Shown here piece by piece: positions 8,892 through 16,986 of a stretch of DNA of 34,409 nucleotides (position 1 is the stretch's first letter; every line of letters starts with the position of its first letter). Source of the stretch: an uncultured Lachnospiraceae bacterium (GTDB taxonomy: Bacteria > Bacillota > Clostridia > Lachnospirales > Lachnospiraceae); NCBI GenBank assembly GCA_947630125.1, contig CANRGO010000020.1, positions 1 through 34,409 on the forward strand, read 5' to 3'. The position numbers and the translations under genes are program-made. Under the pieces are notes generated by a model. That model saw nothing but the letters and a program-made list of their open reading frames with translations. It made no database searches and was not told the origin of the DNA.

Positions 8892-10217
8892 ATGCAAGGA
8901 AATAAACAACAAACAGAGTATCAACCAGGTTTTGAACGGGCACTTTTAGTTGGAGCTAACCTGAATCATGAAAAGGGCTTTGACAAATCTATGGAAGAAT
9001 TAGCAAGTCTTGCCGAAGCCTGCCAGATGGAAGTGATAGGTACAGTAGTTCAAAATATCAGTGCCATACACAAAGGGCTTTATATTGGAACAGGTAAAGT
9101 AAAAGAAATCAAAGAAATAGCTCAGGAAAAAGGCGCAGATATGATCGTTTTTGATCAGACAATCTCGCCTATGCAGTTAAGAAATTTAGGGCAGGAACTG
9201 GATTTGCCAGTGATGGATCGAACAGGACTTATACTAGATATTTTTGCAAAAAGGGCTCAAACCAGAGAGGCAAAACTACAGGTAGAAGTCGCTAAACTTC
9301 AATATATGTTACCACGACTGATTGGCATCAATGCTTCCTTAAGCAGACAGGGTGGCGGAGGAGGTGGTGGAAGCAGTAGTGGCGGAACGCTCAGTAACAG
9401 AGGTTCTGGTGAAAAGAAATTAGAACTGGATAGAAGAACCATTGAAGTGACGTTAAATGCTTTGAAAAAGGAATTGGAAGAAGTAGATAAAGAAAAAGTT
9501 ACGCAAAGAAAGTTACGTAAGCAATCAGGAATACCTAGAGTTGCACTAGTTGGATATACCAATGCAGGCAAATCAACCTTAATGAATCAAATGGTTCGAA
9601 TCTACCTGGATGCGGAGGATAAACTGGTTTTAGAGAAGAACATGTTATTTGCAACATTGGAAACCACAGTAAGAAAAATAACTGTTGAAAAGAACAAAGA
9701 TTTTCTCTTGTCTGATACGGTAGGATTTATCAATAAATTGCCTCATGGATTAATCAAAGCGTTTCGCTCCACGCTTGATGAGGTGAAAGAAGCCGATTTG
9801 TTACTTATGGTTGTGGATTACTCAGATGAAGATTATGAAAACCAACTAAAGGTAACAGAAGAAACTCTTGAAGAATTAGGAGCAGCAGATATCCCAAGAC
9901 TATATGTTTATAACAAAGTAGATTTAAGGGAAGATGCAGGTACTGAGTTTCAAATGACAGAACAGGGAATTTTTCTTTCAGCAAAAAATACAGACATGGT
10001 GAAAACACTGTGTAAACTTATCTTAGAGAAAGTTTATTCGGATTATGTGGACTGTAATATGTTGATTCCATTTGATAAAGGTCAGATTTTAGGCTATTTA
10101 AATCAGTCAGCCCAAATCTCAAACACAGAGTACGTGGAAGAAGGTTCTCTGCTTCGACTACGCTGCAGCATGTCGGATTATCAGAAATACCAGCAATATG
10201 TTGTAGAAGAACGTTAG
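8892..10217 (+). CDS. hflX: GTPase HflX (ribosome-rescue/splitting GTPase)
   Basis: A 441-residue HflX-family GTPase. Family members bind 50S subunits and can split stalled or hibernating ribosomes. The N-terminal HflX domain contains IGTGKVKEIKEIAQEKGAD and DQTISPMQLRNL. It is followed by the Gly-rich linker typical of the family (SRQGGGGGGG, about 150-160) and a coiled helical segment (ELDRRTIEVTLNALKKELEE). The G domain begins at about 215, with G1 GYTNAGKS, G2 region ATLETTVR, G3 DTVGFINKLPH, G4 NKVD and a G5-like LSAKN. A short C-terminal domain ends in RLRCSMSDYQKYQQYVVEE. GAGGT precedes the ATG. It converges with typA on a shared bidirectional terminator. Confidence 0.95.
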   Translation: MQGNKQQTEYQPGFERALLVGANLNHEKGFDKSMEELASLAEACQMEVIGTVVQNISAIHKGLYIGTGKVKEIKEIAQEKGADMIVFDQTISPMQLRNLGQELDLPVMDRTGLILDIFAKRAQTREAKLQVEVAKLQYMLPRLIGINASLSRQGGGGGGGSSSGGTLSNRGSGEKKLELDRRTIEVTLNALKKELEEVDKEKVTQRKLRKQSGIPRVALVGYTNAGKSTLMNQMVRIYLDAEDKLVLEKNMLFATLETTVRKITVEKNKDFLLSDTVGFINKLPHGLIKAFRSTLDEVKEADLLLMVVDYSDEDYENQLKVTEETLEELGAADIPRLYVYNKVDLREDAGTEFQMTEQGIFLSAKNTDMVKTLCKLILEKVYSDYVDCNMLIPFDKGQILGYLNQSAQISNTEYVEEGSLLRLRCSMSDYQKYQQYVVEER

Positions 10218-10224
10218 ATAATAG

Positions 10225-10262
10225 AAAAACCGGAAGGATTTTAAATCCCTCCGGTTTTTATT
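10225..10262. terminator. Bidirectional terminator between hflX and typA
   Basis: AAAAACCGG...CCGGTTTTT with an inner, nearly complementary arm (aaggattt / aaatccct) around a short loop. A tracts on one side and T tracts on the other serve both converging genes. The typA stop codon overlaps its edge. Confidence 0.85.
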
Positions 10263-12090
10263 ATTTTTTACTTGATGCGCGTTTACGAGTAGTAGGGTCC
10301 AGTAATTTTTTACGAATACGCAGACTTTTTGGAGTTACTTCCAATAGTTCGTCGGTATCGATAAATTCTAAGGCCTGTTCCAAACTTAAGATTTTTGGAG
10401 GAGAAAGACGCAATGCTTCATCCGCACCAGAGGAACGGGTGTTAGTTAACTGTTTTTTCTTACATACATTAAGTTCACAGTCTTCAACTTTTGCACACTG
10501 TCCAATAATCATTCCAGAATAAACTTTTTCTCCAGCACCAATAAAGAGGATTCCTCTTTCCTGGGCATTGAATAAACCATAGGTTACCGATTCACCAGAT
10601 TCGAAAGCTATTAATGAACCAGTTTTACGGTATTGAATTTCACCTTTAAAAGGGCCATAGCCATCAAATACAGTATTCATAATACCATTTCCTTTGGTAT
10701 CCGTCATAAATTCGCCACGGTATCCAATTAAACCACGAGATGGAATGGAAAATTCAAGTCTTGTATATCCGCCGTTTCCAGCACCCATGTTACGAAGTTC
10801 ACCTTTTCGCTGGCTTAATTTTTCAATTACAGCTCCTGAAAATTCGTCGGGAACATCAATATAACAAAGCTCCATAGGTTCTAAAGTTTTCCCCTGTTCA
10901 TCTTTTTGATATAAAACTTCTGCTTTACTTACTGCAAATTCGAAGCCTTCACGTCTCATGTTTTCAATTAAAACAGATAAATGAAGTTCTCCACGACCAC
11001 TTACTTTGTAAGATTCGGTAGAATCTGTTTCTTCAACACGAAGGGAAACGTCTGTATTTAACTCACGGAAAAGTCTTTCTCTTAAATGTCTGCTGGTAAC
11101 AAATTTGCCTTCTAATCCTGCAAGAGGAGAGTCATTTACAATAAAGTTCATAGCAATGGTTGGTTCGGATATTTTCTGGAAATGAATAGGACTTACATTT
11201 TCAAGTGAACATAAAGTATCACCAATATGAATATCACTAATTCCTGATATTGCAACGATAGAACCAATTCCTGCTTCCTGAACATCCACTTTGTTTAATC
11301 CATCGAATTCGTAGAGTTTATTGATTTTAACTTTTTTCTGTTTTTCAGGGTCATGAGCATTTACAAGAATAACTTCCTGATTTACACGAACAACTCCATT
11401 ATCTACCTTACCAACTCCAATACGTCCCACATATTCGTTGTAATCAATGGTACTAATCAGAATCTGTGTTCCTGCATCTGGGTCACCAACTGGTGCTGGG
11501 ATGTAGTTGATGATAGTCTCAAATAATGGACTCATGTCGGTACCAGTTACTGTGATATCATTTGAGGCAATTCCCATTTTTGCAGATGCAAAGATGAAAG
11601 GACAGTCAAGCTGCGTATCATTTGCATCTAAATCCAGAAATAGTTCCAGAACTTCGTCTATTACTTCTTCACATCTGGCTTCTGGTCTGTCAATTTTATT
11701 AATACAGACGATAACTGGGAGATTAAGTTCCAAAGCCTTTCTAAGTACAAATTTTGTTTGTGGCATAGCACCTTCAAAGGCATCAACCACAAGAACAACA
11801 CCATCTACCATTTTAAGAACACGTTCAACTTCTCCACCGAAGTCTGCATGTCCTGGAGTATCAATGATGTTAATTTTGGTATTTTTATAAGTAACGGCAG
11901 TGTTTTTAGCCAGAATGGTGATTCCACGTTCACGTTCGATGTCATTGGAGTCCATCATTCTTTCCACAACTTCCTGATTTGCACGGAATATACCACTTTG
12001 TTTCAATAATTCATCCACCAAAGTAGTTTTTCCGTGATCTACGTGGGCTATAATTGCTATGTTACGAACATCTTCTCTGTTTTGTTTCAT
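10261..12090 (-). CDS. typA: Translational GTPase TypA/BipA
   Basis: Ribosome-binding translational GTPase of 609 residues, needed in other bacteria for 50S assembly and growth under stress. The G domain shows G1 AHVDHGKTT (about 15-23), G2 RERGIT, G3 DTPGHADFGGEV, G4 NKIDRP and a G5-like SAKMG. Domain II, EF-G-like domains III and V and the BipA-specific C-terminal domain follow (SRGLIGYRGEFMTDTKG, GPFKGEIQYRKTGSLIAFE, ending in RIRKKLLDPTTRKRASSKK). Length is normal. AGAAAGG lies 7 bases before the ATG. A consensus promoter lies about 55 bases upstream, divergent from the CobO-like gene. Confidence 0.97.
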   Translation of the reverse strand: MKQNREDVRNIAIIAHVDHGKTTLVDELLKQSGIFRANQEVVERMMDSNDIERERGITILAKNTAVTYKNTKINIIDTPGHADFGGEVERVLKMVDGVVLVVDAFEGAMPQTKFVLRKALELNLPVIVCINKIDRPEARCEEVIDEVLELFLDLDANDTQLDCPFIFASAKMGIASNDITVTGTDMSPLFETIINYIPAPVGDPDAGTQILISTIDYNEYVGRIGVGKVDNGVVRVNQEVILVNAHDPEKQKKVKINKLYEFDGLNKVDVQEAGIGSIVAISGISDIHIGDTLCSLENVSPIHFQKISEPTIAMNFIVNDSPLAGLEGKFVTSRHLRERLFRELNTDVSLRVEETDSTESYKVSGRGELHLSVLIENMRREGFEFAVSKAEVLYQKDEQGKTLEPMELCYIDVPDEFSGAVIEKLSQRKGELRNMGAGNGGYTRLEFSIPSRGLIGYRGEFMTDTKGNGIMNTVFDGYGPFKGEIQYRKTGSLIAFESGESVTYGLFNAQERGILFIGAGEKVYSGMIIGQCAKVEDCELNVCKKKQLTNTRSSGADEALRLSPPKILSLEQALEFIDTDELLEVTPKSLRIRKKLLDPTTRKRASSKK

Positions 12091-12144
12091 TCTTTAACCT
12101 TTCTCTCTGGGTCCTGCCCAGTACAATCCATTAAAAACTTAGTC

Positions 12145-12173
12145 AGTATATCATTTCATATAGATGCTTGCAA
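12145..12173 (-). promoter_or_regulatory. Sigma-A promoter of typA
   Basis: On the minus strand: TTGCAA (12173-12168), a 17-base spacer, TATACT (12150-12145). The leader of about 50 bases contains a small CTGGG/CCCAG hairpin just upstream of the ribosome binding site. Confidence 0.7.
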
Positions 12174-12200
12174 GAAAAATATGGGAATATTAAAACAGGA

Positions 12201-12229
12201 TTGATATTTTCATGGTTTAGAAGTATAAT
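12201..12229 (+). promoter_or_regulatory. Sigma-A promoter of the CobO-like gene
   Basis: TTGATA, a 17-base spacer, then a perfect TATAAT. The ATG at 12309 lies about 80 bases downstream of the -10. Confidence 0.75.
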
Positions 12230-12308
12230 AAAGCCGTTCTTTCGTAACTTAATGTAGATATACGAATCCAGGTTCTATTTTGGAAGAAGAGAAAGGCCGG
12301 CATATAAT

Positions 12309-12803
12309 ATGAAGCAGGGAATGATACAGATTTATAGTGGAGAGGGACATGGAAAATCCTCCGCAGCACTGGGAAGAGCAATCAAAGCTGCCAGCCAGAA
12401 TCAGACAGTTATCATTATTCAGTTTTTAAAAGGGATAGAAGTGAATGATTTTATCAAACGTTTGGAACCGGAGATTAAATTCTTCCATTTTGAAAAATCC
12501 CAGACAGATTTTAACAAGTTAACAGAAGAACAACAAAAGGCAGAGATTCAAAACATTCATAATGGTCTTAAGTTTGCAAAAAAAGTTCTTTCAACAGAAG
12601 CTTGCGACATGTTGATTTTAGATGAAGTACTGGGCCTAATTGATAATAAGATTATTAGCAACGAAGATTTGAAGAATATGATTGAAGCAAAACCCGAAAA
12701 TATGACATTAATCATGACGGGTATACAGCTAAGCATGGATACCTGCGTGATTGCAGATGAAGTATCAAAGATTGAAACAGTGAAATTTAAAGTGTTTAAT
12801 TAA
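12309..12803 (+). CDS. CobO/BtuR-like P-loop protein (corrinoid adenosyltransferase family)
   Basis: A 164-residue P-loop ATPase resembling cob(I)yrinic acid a,c-diamide adenosyltransferases (CobO/BtuR), which adenosylate corrinoids. Walker A is GEGHGKSS at about 11-18 after a short beta strand (MIQIYS). A Walker B-like LILDEVLGL lies at about 102-110, and MTLIMTG begins the last core strand. It is somewhat shorter than characterised CobO proteins and lacks the usual C-terminal tail. The P-loop has Ser where CobO usually has Thr. No other cobalamin genes and no cobalamin riboswitch lie nearby; it has its own promoter. Adenosyltransferase activity is therefore an inference from family; another nucleotide-dependent role is possible. 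The ribosome binding site (AAAGG about 12 bases upstream) is weak. Confidence 0.7.
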   Translation: MKQGMIQIYSGEGHGKSSAALGRAIKAASQNQTVIIIQFLKGIEVNDFIKRLEPEIKFFHFEKSQTDFNKLTEEQQKAEIQNIHNGLKFAKKVLSTEACDMLILDEVLGLIDNKIISNEDLKNMIEAKPENMTLIMTGIQLSMDTCVIADEVSKIETVKFKVFN

Positions 12804-12839
12804 GAGTTCTTATTTATGAAATATATAACTTAGAATAGA

Positions 12840-12868
12840 TTGACACCAAGAAAATCGTTTGATATGAT
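12840..12868 (+). promoter_or_regulatory. Consensus sigma-A promoter driving the lysine riboswitch and dapA
   Basis: TTGACA, a 17-base spacer, then TATGAT: 11 of 12 consensus positions. It is immediately upstream of the lysine riboswitch aptamer, giving a leader of about 320 bases before dapA. Confidence 0.85.
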
Positions 12869-12884
12869 TATAAACGTAATAATA

Positions 12885-13122
12885 ACGGATAGAGGTTGCG
12901 TACTTTATAAGTAGATTCTGGGATGTGGCAGACACAGGAGAACAGAATCAAAAGGAAAGCACGCCGAAGGAGGAGATGACTGCAGTCGATTCCTGGGCAT
13001 ATAGTGAAGAACTGTATGACTGTCATCTTAAACAGATGGGGAGCTATCGTAATGTAAAGAGACAGGTGTATTCACTTTGCAGAACAAAAGTATTTTAGCC
13101 GACCCCTTTTGTCGGCTTTTTC
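12885..13122 (+). ncRNA. Lysine riboswitch (L box) with transcription terminator
   Basis: The 394-base gap before dapA holds an L-box leader. Conserved blocks in the right order are AGAGGTTGCG (12891), GCCGAAGGAGG (about 12963), CTGGGCATA (about 12994) and ACTGTATGACTGTCAT (about 13010-13026). A P1 stem can form between about 12885-12895 and 13044-13053 (gatag/ctatc core). The expression platform is a strong terminator: AGCCGAC (13097-13103) pairs with GTCGGCT (13111-13117), followed by five Ts. ACAAAAG (13084-13090) is complementary to CTTTTGT (13106-13112), which overlaps the terminator's 3' arm, so it could be an antiterminator. By the known mechanism, lysine binding favours termination. 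Confidence 0.92.
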
Positions 13123-13197
13123 TATTGTAATGTAATGTATAAATAGTCAGATAAAAGTGAGTTTGTTAGAATAAGCCCCGATACAAGGAGGAGAAAC

Positions 13198-14082
13198 ATG
13201 TCATTATTTCAAGGAGCAGGTGTAGCGATTTGTACACCCTTTGATCAAAGCGGAGCAGTAAATTATGAAAAGTTAGGGGAACTCATCGAGTTTCAGATTG
13301 CAAACAAAACAGATGCTATTATTGTTTGCGGCACAACAGGGGAAGCTTCAACATTAAATCATGAAGAGCATCTAGAGGTAATTCGTTACTGTGTAGAAAA
13401 AACAGCAAAACGTATTCCTGTAATTGCAGGAACAGGTTCAAATTGTACTGACACAGCAATTTATTTATCAAAAGAAGCAGAACAGTATGGCGTTGATGGT
13501 TTGCTTGTGGTAACACCTTATTATAACAAAGCAACACAAAAAGGCTTAATTCAGCATTTTACCATGGTTGCAGAGTCAGTTAATATTCCAATTATTCTAT
13601 ATAATGTTCCATCCAGAACAGGCTGTAACATTTGTCCTGAGACAGCAGTTACACTTGCAAAATCAATACCGAATATTGTAGGGATAAAGGAAGCCAGCGG
13701 AGATATTTCTCAAATTGCCAAACTTGCTTACCTTTCTGGAGGTTCTATTGATATTTATTCAGGAAATGATGACCAGATCGTACCCATTCTTTCTTTGGGA
13801 GGAGTAGGCGTGATTTCTGTACTTTCCAATGTGGTTCCAAAGGAAACCCATGATATTGTGGCTTCCTACCTTAATGGGGATGTAGAAACCAGTAGAAAAT
13901 TACAGCTTTCCATGATTCCACTTGTGAAAGCCTTGTTTTGTGAAGTAAACCCAATCCCAGTTAAGAAAGCATTAAATCTTATGGGAATGGAAGTGGGTGG
14001 ATTAAGACGTCCATTAACTGAAATGGAAGATGCTAATGCACTTGTTTTAGAAAACGAATTAAAAGTTTTAGGGATGCTGTAA
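13198..14082 (+). CDS. dapA: 4-hydroxy-tetrahydrodipicolinate synthase
   Basis: Condenses pyruvate with aspartate semialdehyde in the diaminopimelate/lysine pathway. The 294-residue TIM-barrel protein shows GTTGEASTLNHEEH (about 45-58, with the Thr-Thr of the active-site triad), TPYYNKATQKGL (about 104-115; YYNK region), YNVPSRTGCNI (about 135-145), the Schiff-base lysine in GIKEASGD (about 161-168) and YSGNDD (about 187-192). Length is normal. AAGGAGGAG precedes the ATG. It sits directly behind a lysine riboswitch, which fixes its biosynthetic role. Confidence 0.97.
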   Translation: MSLFQGAGVAICTPFDQSGAVNYEKLGELIEFQIANKTDAIIVCGTTGEASTLNHEEHLEVIRYCVEKTAKRIPVIAGTGSNCTDTAIYLSKEAEQYGVDGLLVVTPYYNKATQKGLIQHFTMVAESVNIPIILYNVPSRTGCNICPETAVTLAKSIPNIVGIKEASGDISQIAKLAYLSGGSIDIYSGNDDQIVPILSLGGVGVISVLSNVVPKETHDIVASYLNGDVETSRKLQLSMIPLVKALFCEVNPIPVKKALNLMGMEVGGLRRPLTEMEDANALVLENELKVLGML

Positions 14083-14087
14083 CAATT

Positions 14088-14117
14088 ATGGATAAGTACC
14101 AAGTGGTACTTATCCAT
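14088..14117 (+). other. Perfect 13 bp hairpin between dapA and dapB
   Basis: ATGGATAAGTACC, loop AAGT, GGTACTTATCCAT: a perfect 13 bp stem starting 6 bases after the dapA stop. No T tract follows, so it is not a classical terminator. A second palindrome, GCACC-AATT-GGTGC, is at 14166-14179, flanked by a direct CTGGCAC repeat (14163 and 14185). The likely roles are mRNA processing or stability between dapA and dapB, but this is inference. Confidence 0.6.
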
Positions 14118-14216
14118 TCCGAATTTATATAGGCTTTCATTTAGTCAATAAACAAATAGAACCTGGCACCAATTGGTGCAGAATCTGGCACAAAAAAGAG
14201 CAGATGGGAGTAACGT

Positions 14217-14981
14217 ATGATAAGAGCAATTATGCATGGATGTAATGGAAGAATGGGACAGGTGATTGCCGGTCTGATTAAAGAAGACACACAGATTGAA
14301 CTAGTAGCAGGAATTGATGTGAGTAATCACATTGCAAATTCTTTTCCTGTATTCTCTACCATCAAAGAATGTGACGTGGTAGCGGATGTAATTATCGATT
14401 TTGCAACTGCTTCGGCAGTAGAAGGATTGCTTGCATTTGCAGTAGTGAAGCAAATCCCAGTGGTACTATGCACCACCGGTTTATCTCCAGAACAATTAAA
14501 ACAAGTAGAAGAAGCCTCTGGAAAAGTAGCCATCTTGAAATCAGCCAATATGTCTTTGGGAGTAAATCTACTGATGAAACTTTTAAAAGATGCCGCAAAA
14601 GTTCTTGCTGAAGCAGATTTTGATATTGAAATTGTAGAAAAACATCATAACAAAAAATTAGATGCACCAAGTGGAACTGCACTTGCTCTTGCAGATGCAA
14701 TCAACGAAGAATTCGATATGGCATATGAATATAAATTTGATCGTAGCCAGGAACGCGTTCAACGTGAGAAAAAAGAGATTGGTATTTCAGCAGTTCGTGG
14801 AGGTACTATTGTTGGTGATCATGATGTGATATTTGCTGGAAATGATGAAGTCATAACGTTTAGCCATACGGCTTATTCCAAAGGAATATTTGCAAAAGGG
14901 GCGATTCAGGCGGCAAAATACCTTGCTGGAAAGGAGGCAGGTCTTTACAATATGCATGATGTGATTTCAAATCAATGTTAA
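14217..14981 (+). CDS. dapB: 4-hydroxy-tetrahydrodipicolinate reductase
   Basis: NAD(P)H-dependent reductase, the step after DapA. The 254-residue protein has an N-terminal Rossmann motif HGCNGRMGQVI (about 7-17), IDFATASAVEGL (about 59-70), the loop TTGLS (about 85-89) and NMSLGVNLL. The catalytic and substrate loop is EKHHNKKLDAPSGTALALAD (about 141-160), and AVRGGTIVGDHDVIFAG lies further on. The start has a modest GGGAG about 7 bases upstream. It is separated from dapA by 134 bases with two hairpins and followed after 26 bases by fbp. Confidence 0.97.
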   Translation: MIRAIMHGCNGRMGQVIAGLIKEDTQIELVAGIDVSNHIANSFPVFSTIKECDVVADVIIDFATASAVEGLLAFAVVKQIPVVLCTTGLSPEQLKQVEEASGKVAILKSANMSLGVNLLMKLLKDAAKVLAEADFDIEIVEKHHNKKLDAPSGTALALADAINEEFDMAYEYKFDRSQERVQREKKEIGISAVRGGTIVGDHDVIFAGNDEVITFSHTAYSKGIFAKGAIQAAKYLAGKEAGLYNMHDVISNQC

Positions 14982-15007
14982 TCAATCTTCGTCAGGAGGA
15001 AATCGGA

Positions 15008-16966
15008 ATGAAGGAATTAGAATTAAAGTACTTAAACAGTCTTGCGGGACATTTTCCTACCATAGCAAAAGCATCTACTGAAATTATTAATTTACAAGCG
15101 ATATTAAACCTTCCAAAGGGAACGGAACATTTTTTGACCGACATTCACGGAGAAAGTGAACAATTTAACCATGTCTTAAAAAATGGTTCTGGCAGTGTAA
15201 GAAGAAAAATTGATGAAGAATTCGGAAATACCTTAAGCAATAAGGATAAAAAAAGTCTGGCTACCTTGATTTATTATCCTCAGGAAAAATTAGAAATCAT
15301 AATGAACGAAGAAGAGAGTATTGAAGACTGGTATAAGATTACCCTCTATCGCCTTGTGCAAATTACAAAGCGAGTGGCTTCCAAATATACTCGTTCAAAA
15401 GTTCGCAAGGCTCTCCCTCAGGATTTTGCTTATATTATCGAGGAACTGATTACGGAAAAAGCGGAAGTTCAGGATAAAGAAGCTTATTACAATGAAATTA
15501 TTCACACGATTATTAAAATTGGCAGGGCACCTGACTTTATAATCGCCCTAAGCAATCTGATACAACGACTGGTAATTGATCATCTTCACATTGTTGGTGA
15601 TATTTATGACAGAGGACCAGGGCCACATGTGATTTTAGACACCTTAAGAAAATATCATTCTGTTGATGTGCAATGGGGAAATCATGACATCGTATGGATG
15701 GGGGCTGCCAGTGGACATTTAGCATGTATTGCCAATGTTATTCGTATGTCCGCACGATATGGGAATTTGGATACCCTGGAAGAAGGGTATGGAATAAACC
15801 TGATTCCGCTGGCAACATTTGCGTTGGAACATTATAAAGATACCAATTGCGATGCCTTTACCATTAAGTATAATAAAAATTACAACACTAAGGATTTACA
15901 TCTGGATATTAAAATGCATAAGGCAATTGCCATGATTCAGTTTAAACTGGAAGGTGCACTTATTAAACGTAGACCAGAGTTTGGTATGGACGACAGACTC
16001 TTATTGGATAAAATTAATTTTGAAGATCAGACCATAACAATCAATGGAAAAGTATATCCTATGAAAGAAACTGATTTTCCAACGGTAAATCCAAAAAATC
16101 CTTATGAATTAACCAAAGAAGAAGCACAGGTAATGGACAGACTGAGACAGGCTTTTGTGAGATGTGAAAAACTACAGAAACATGTACGCTTTTTATTTTC
16201 ACAGGGAAGTCTTTATAAAGTGCATAACTCAAACCTGTTATACCATGGCTGTGTTCCTTTGGATGAGTCGGGTAATTTTACAAAGGTTCAAATCTATGGT
16301 CATGAATATTCAGGAAAAGCACTGTATGATGTGTTGGAGAATTATGCAAGAAAAGGCTATTACTCAGCACTTGATTTAGTGGAAAAATTAAAAGGTCAGG
16401 ATATTATCTGGTATATTTGGGCTGGTCCCAACTCACCGGTTTTTGGTAAGGATAAAATGACAACCTTTGAACGTTATTTTGTTGCAGATAAGGAAACCCA
16501 CAAAGAAAAGAAAAATCCATATTACAAATTATATGATAATGAAGAAGTGCTCAATCGTATTTTGGAAGAGTTCGGTTTGGATGCCGACAAATCACATATT
16601 GTAAATGGGCATGTTCCTGTTGAACTTAAGAAAGGCGAAACACCAATTAAATGTGGCGGAAAGCTTTTAGTTATTGATGGAGGTTTTGCAAAAGCTTATC
16701 AGGAGAAAACAGGAATCGCAGGGTATACACTTGTTGCAAATTCCCATGGAATGCGTTTGGTTGCGCATGAACCATTTGAGTCCACGGAAGCTGCGATCAT
16801 CAATGAATCAGATATTTTCTCGGATTCCATCAATGTTGAGACTTATGGAACCCGTCAGAGAGTTGCGGAAACGGATATGGGTGCCAGTCTAATTGAAAGC
16901 ATTCACCAATTGGAACTTTTACTGGAAGCATATCGAGATGGACGAATTGTAGAACGAGGAATTTAG
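15008..16966 (+). CDS. fbp: Fructose-1,6-bisphosphatase, class III (Firmicutes type)
   Basis: Gluconeogenic phosphatase converting fructose-1,6-bisphosphate to fructose-6-phosphate. At 652 residues it is the long class III form built on a metallophosphoesterase fold. It shows FLTDIHGESEQFNHVLKNGS (about 40-59), GDIYDRGPGPHVILDTL and WGNHDIVWMGAASG (about 197-230; metal ligands in GDxxDRG and GNHD), WYIWAGPNSPVFGKDKM and NGHVPVELKKGETP followed by GGKLLVIDGGFAKAYQ. The open frame starts at 14975, overlapping dapB, but AGGAGGA at 14994-15000 lies 7 bases before ATG 15008, giving MKELELKYLNSLAG. It is 26 bases after dapB and 20 before hisA, so it is likely in the riboswitch-led transcript. Confidence 0.96.
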   Translation: MKELELKYLNSLAGHFPTIAKASTEIINLQAILNLPKGTEHFLTDIHGESEQFNHVLKNGSGSVRRKIDEEFGNTLSNKDKKSLATLIYYPQEKLEIIMNEEESIEDWYKITLYRLVQITKRVASKYTRSKVRKALPQDFAYIIEELITEKAEVQDKEAYYNEIIHTIIKIGRAPDFIIALSNLIQRLVIDHLHIVGDIYDRGPGPHVILDTLRKYHSVDVQWGNHDIVWMGAASGHLACIANVIRMSARYGNLDTLEEGYGINLIPLATFALEHYKDTNCDAFTIKYNKNYNTKDLHLDIKMHKAIAMIQFKLEGALIKRRPEFGMDDRLLLDKINFEDQTITINGKVYPMKETDFPTVNPKNPYELTKEEAQVMDRLRQAFVRCEKLQKHVRFLFSQGSLYKVHNSNLLYHGCVPLDESGNFTKVQIYGHEYSGKALYDVLENYARKGYYSALDLVEKLKGQDIIWYIWAGPNSPVFGKDKMTTFERYFVADKETHKEKKNPYYKLYDNEEVLNRILEEFGLDADKSHIVNGHVPVELKKGETPIKCGGKLLVIDGGFAKAYQEKTGIAGYTLVANSHGMRLVAHEPFESTEAAIINESDIFSDSINVETYGTRQRVAETDMGASLIESIHQLELLLEAYRDGRIVERGI

Positions 16967-16986
16967 CATAGAAATAGGAGCAATTT

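Noticed and set aside
9351-9400. GGT/GGA run in hflX as a possible microsatellite or assembly artefact
   Set aside because: A Gly-rich linker at this place is typical of HflX, and the frame is intact on both sides.
12804-13197. A small gene or T-box in the dapA leader
   Set aside because: The conserved blocks fit a lysine riboswitch; there is no T-box GGTGG/TGG motif and no credible open frame.
14088-14117. Terminator separating dapA from dapB
   Set aside because: The stem is perfect but no T tract follows it.
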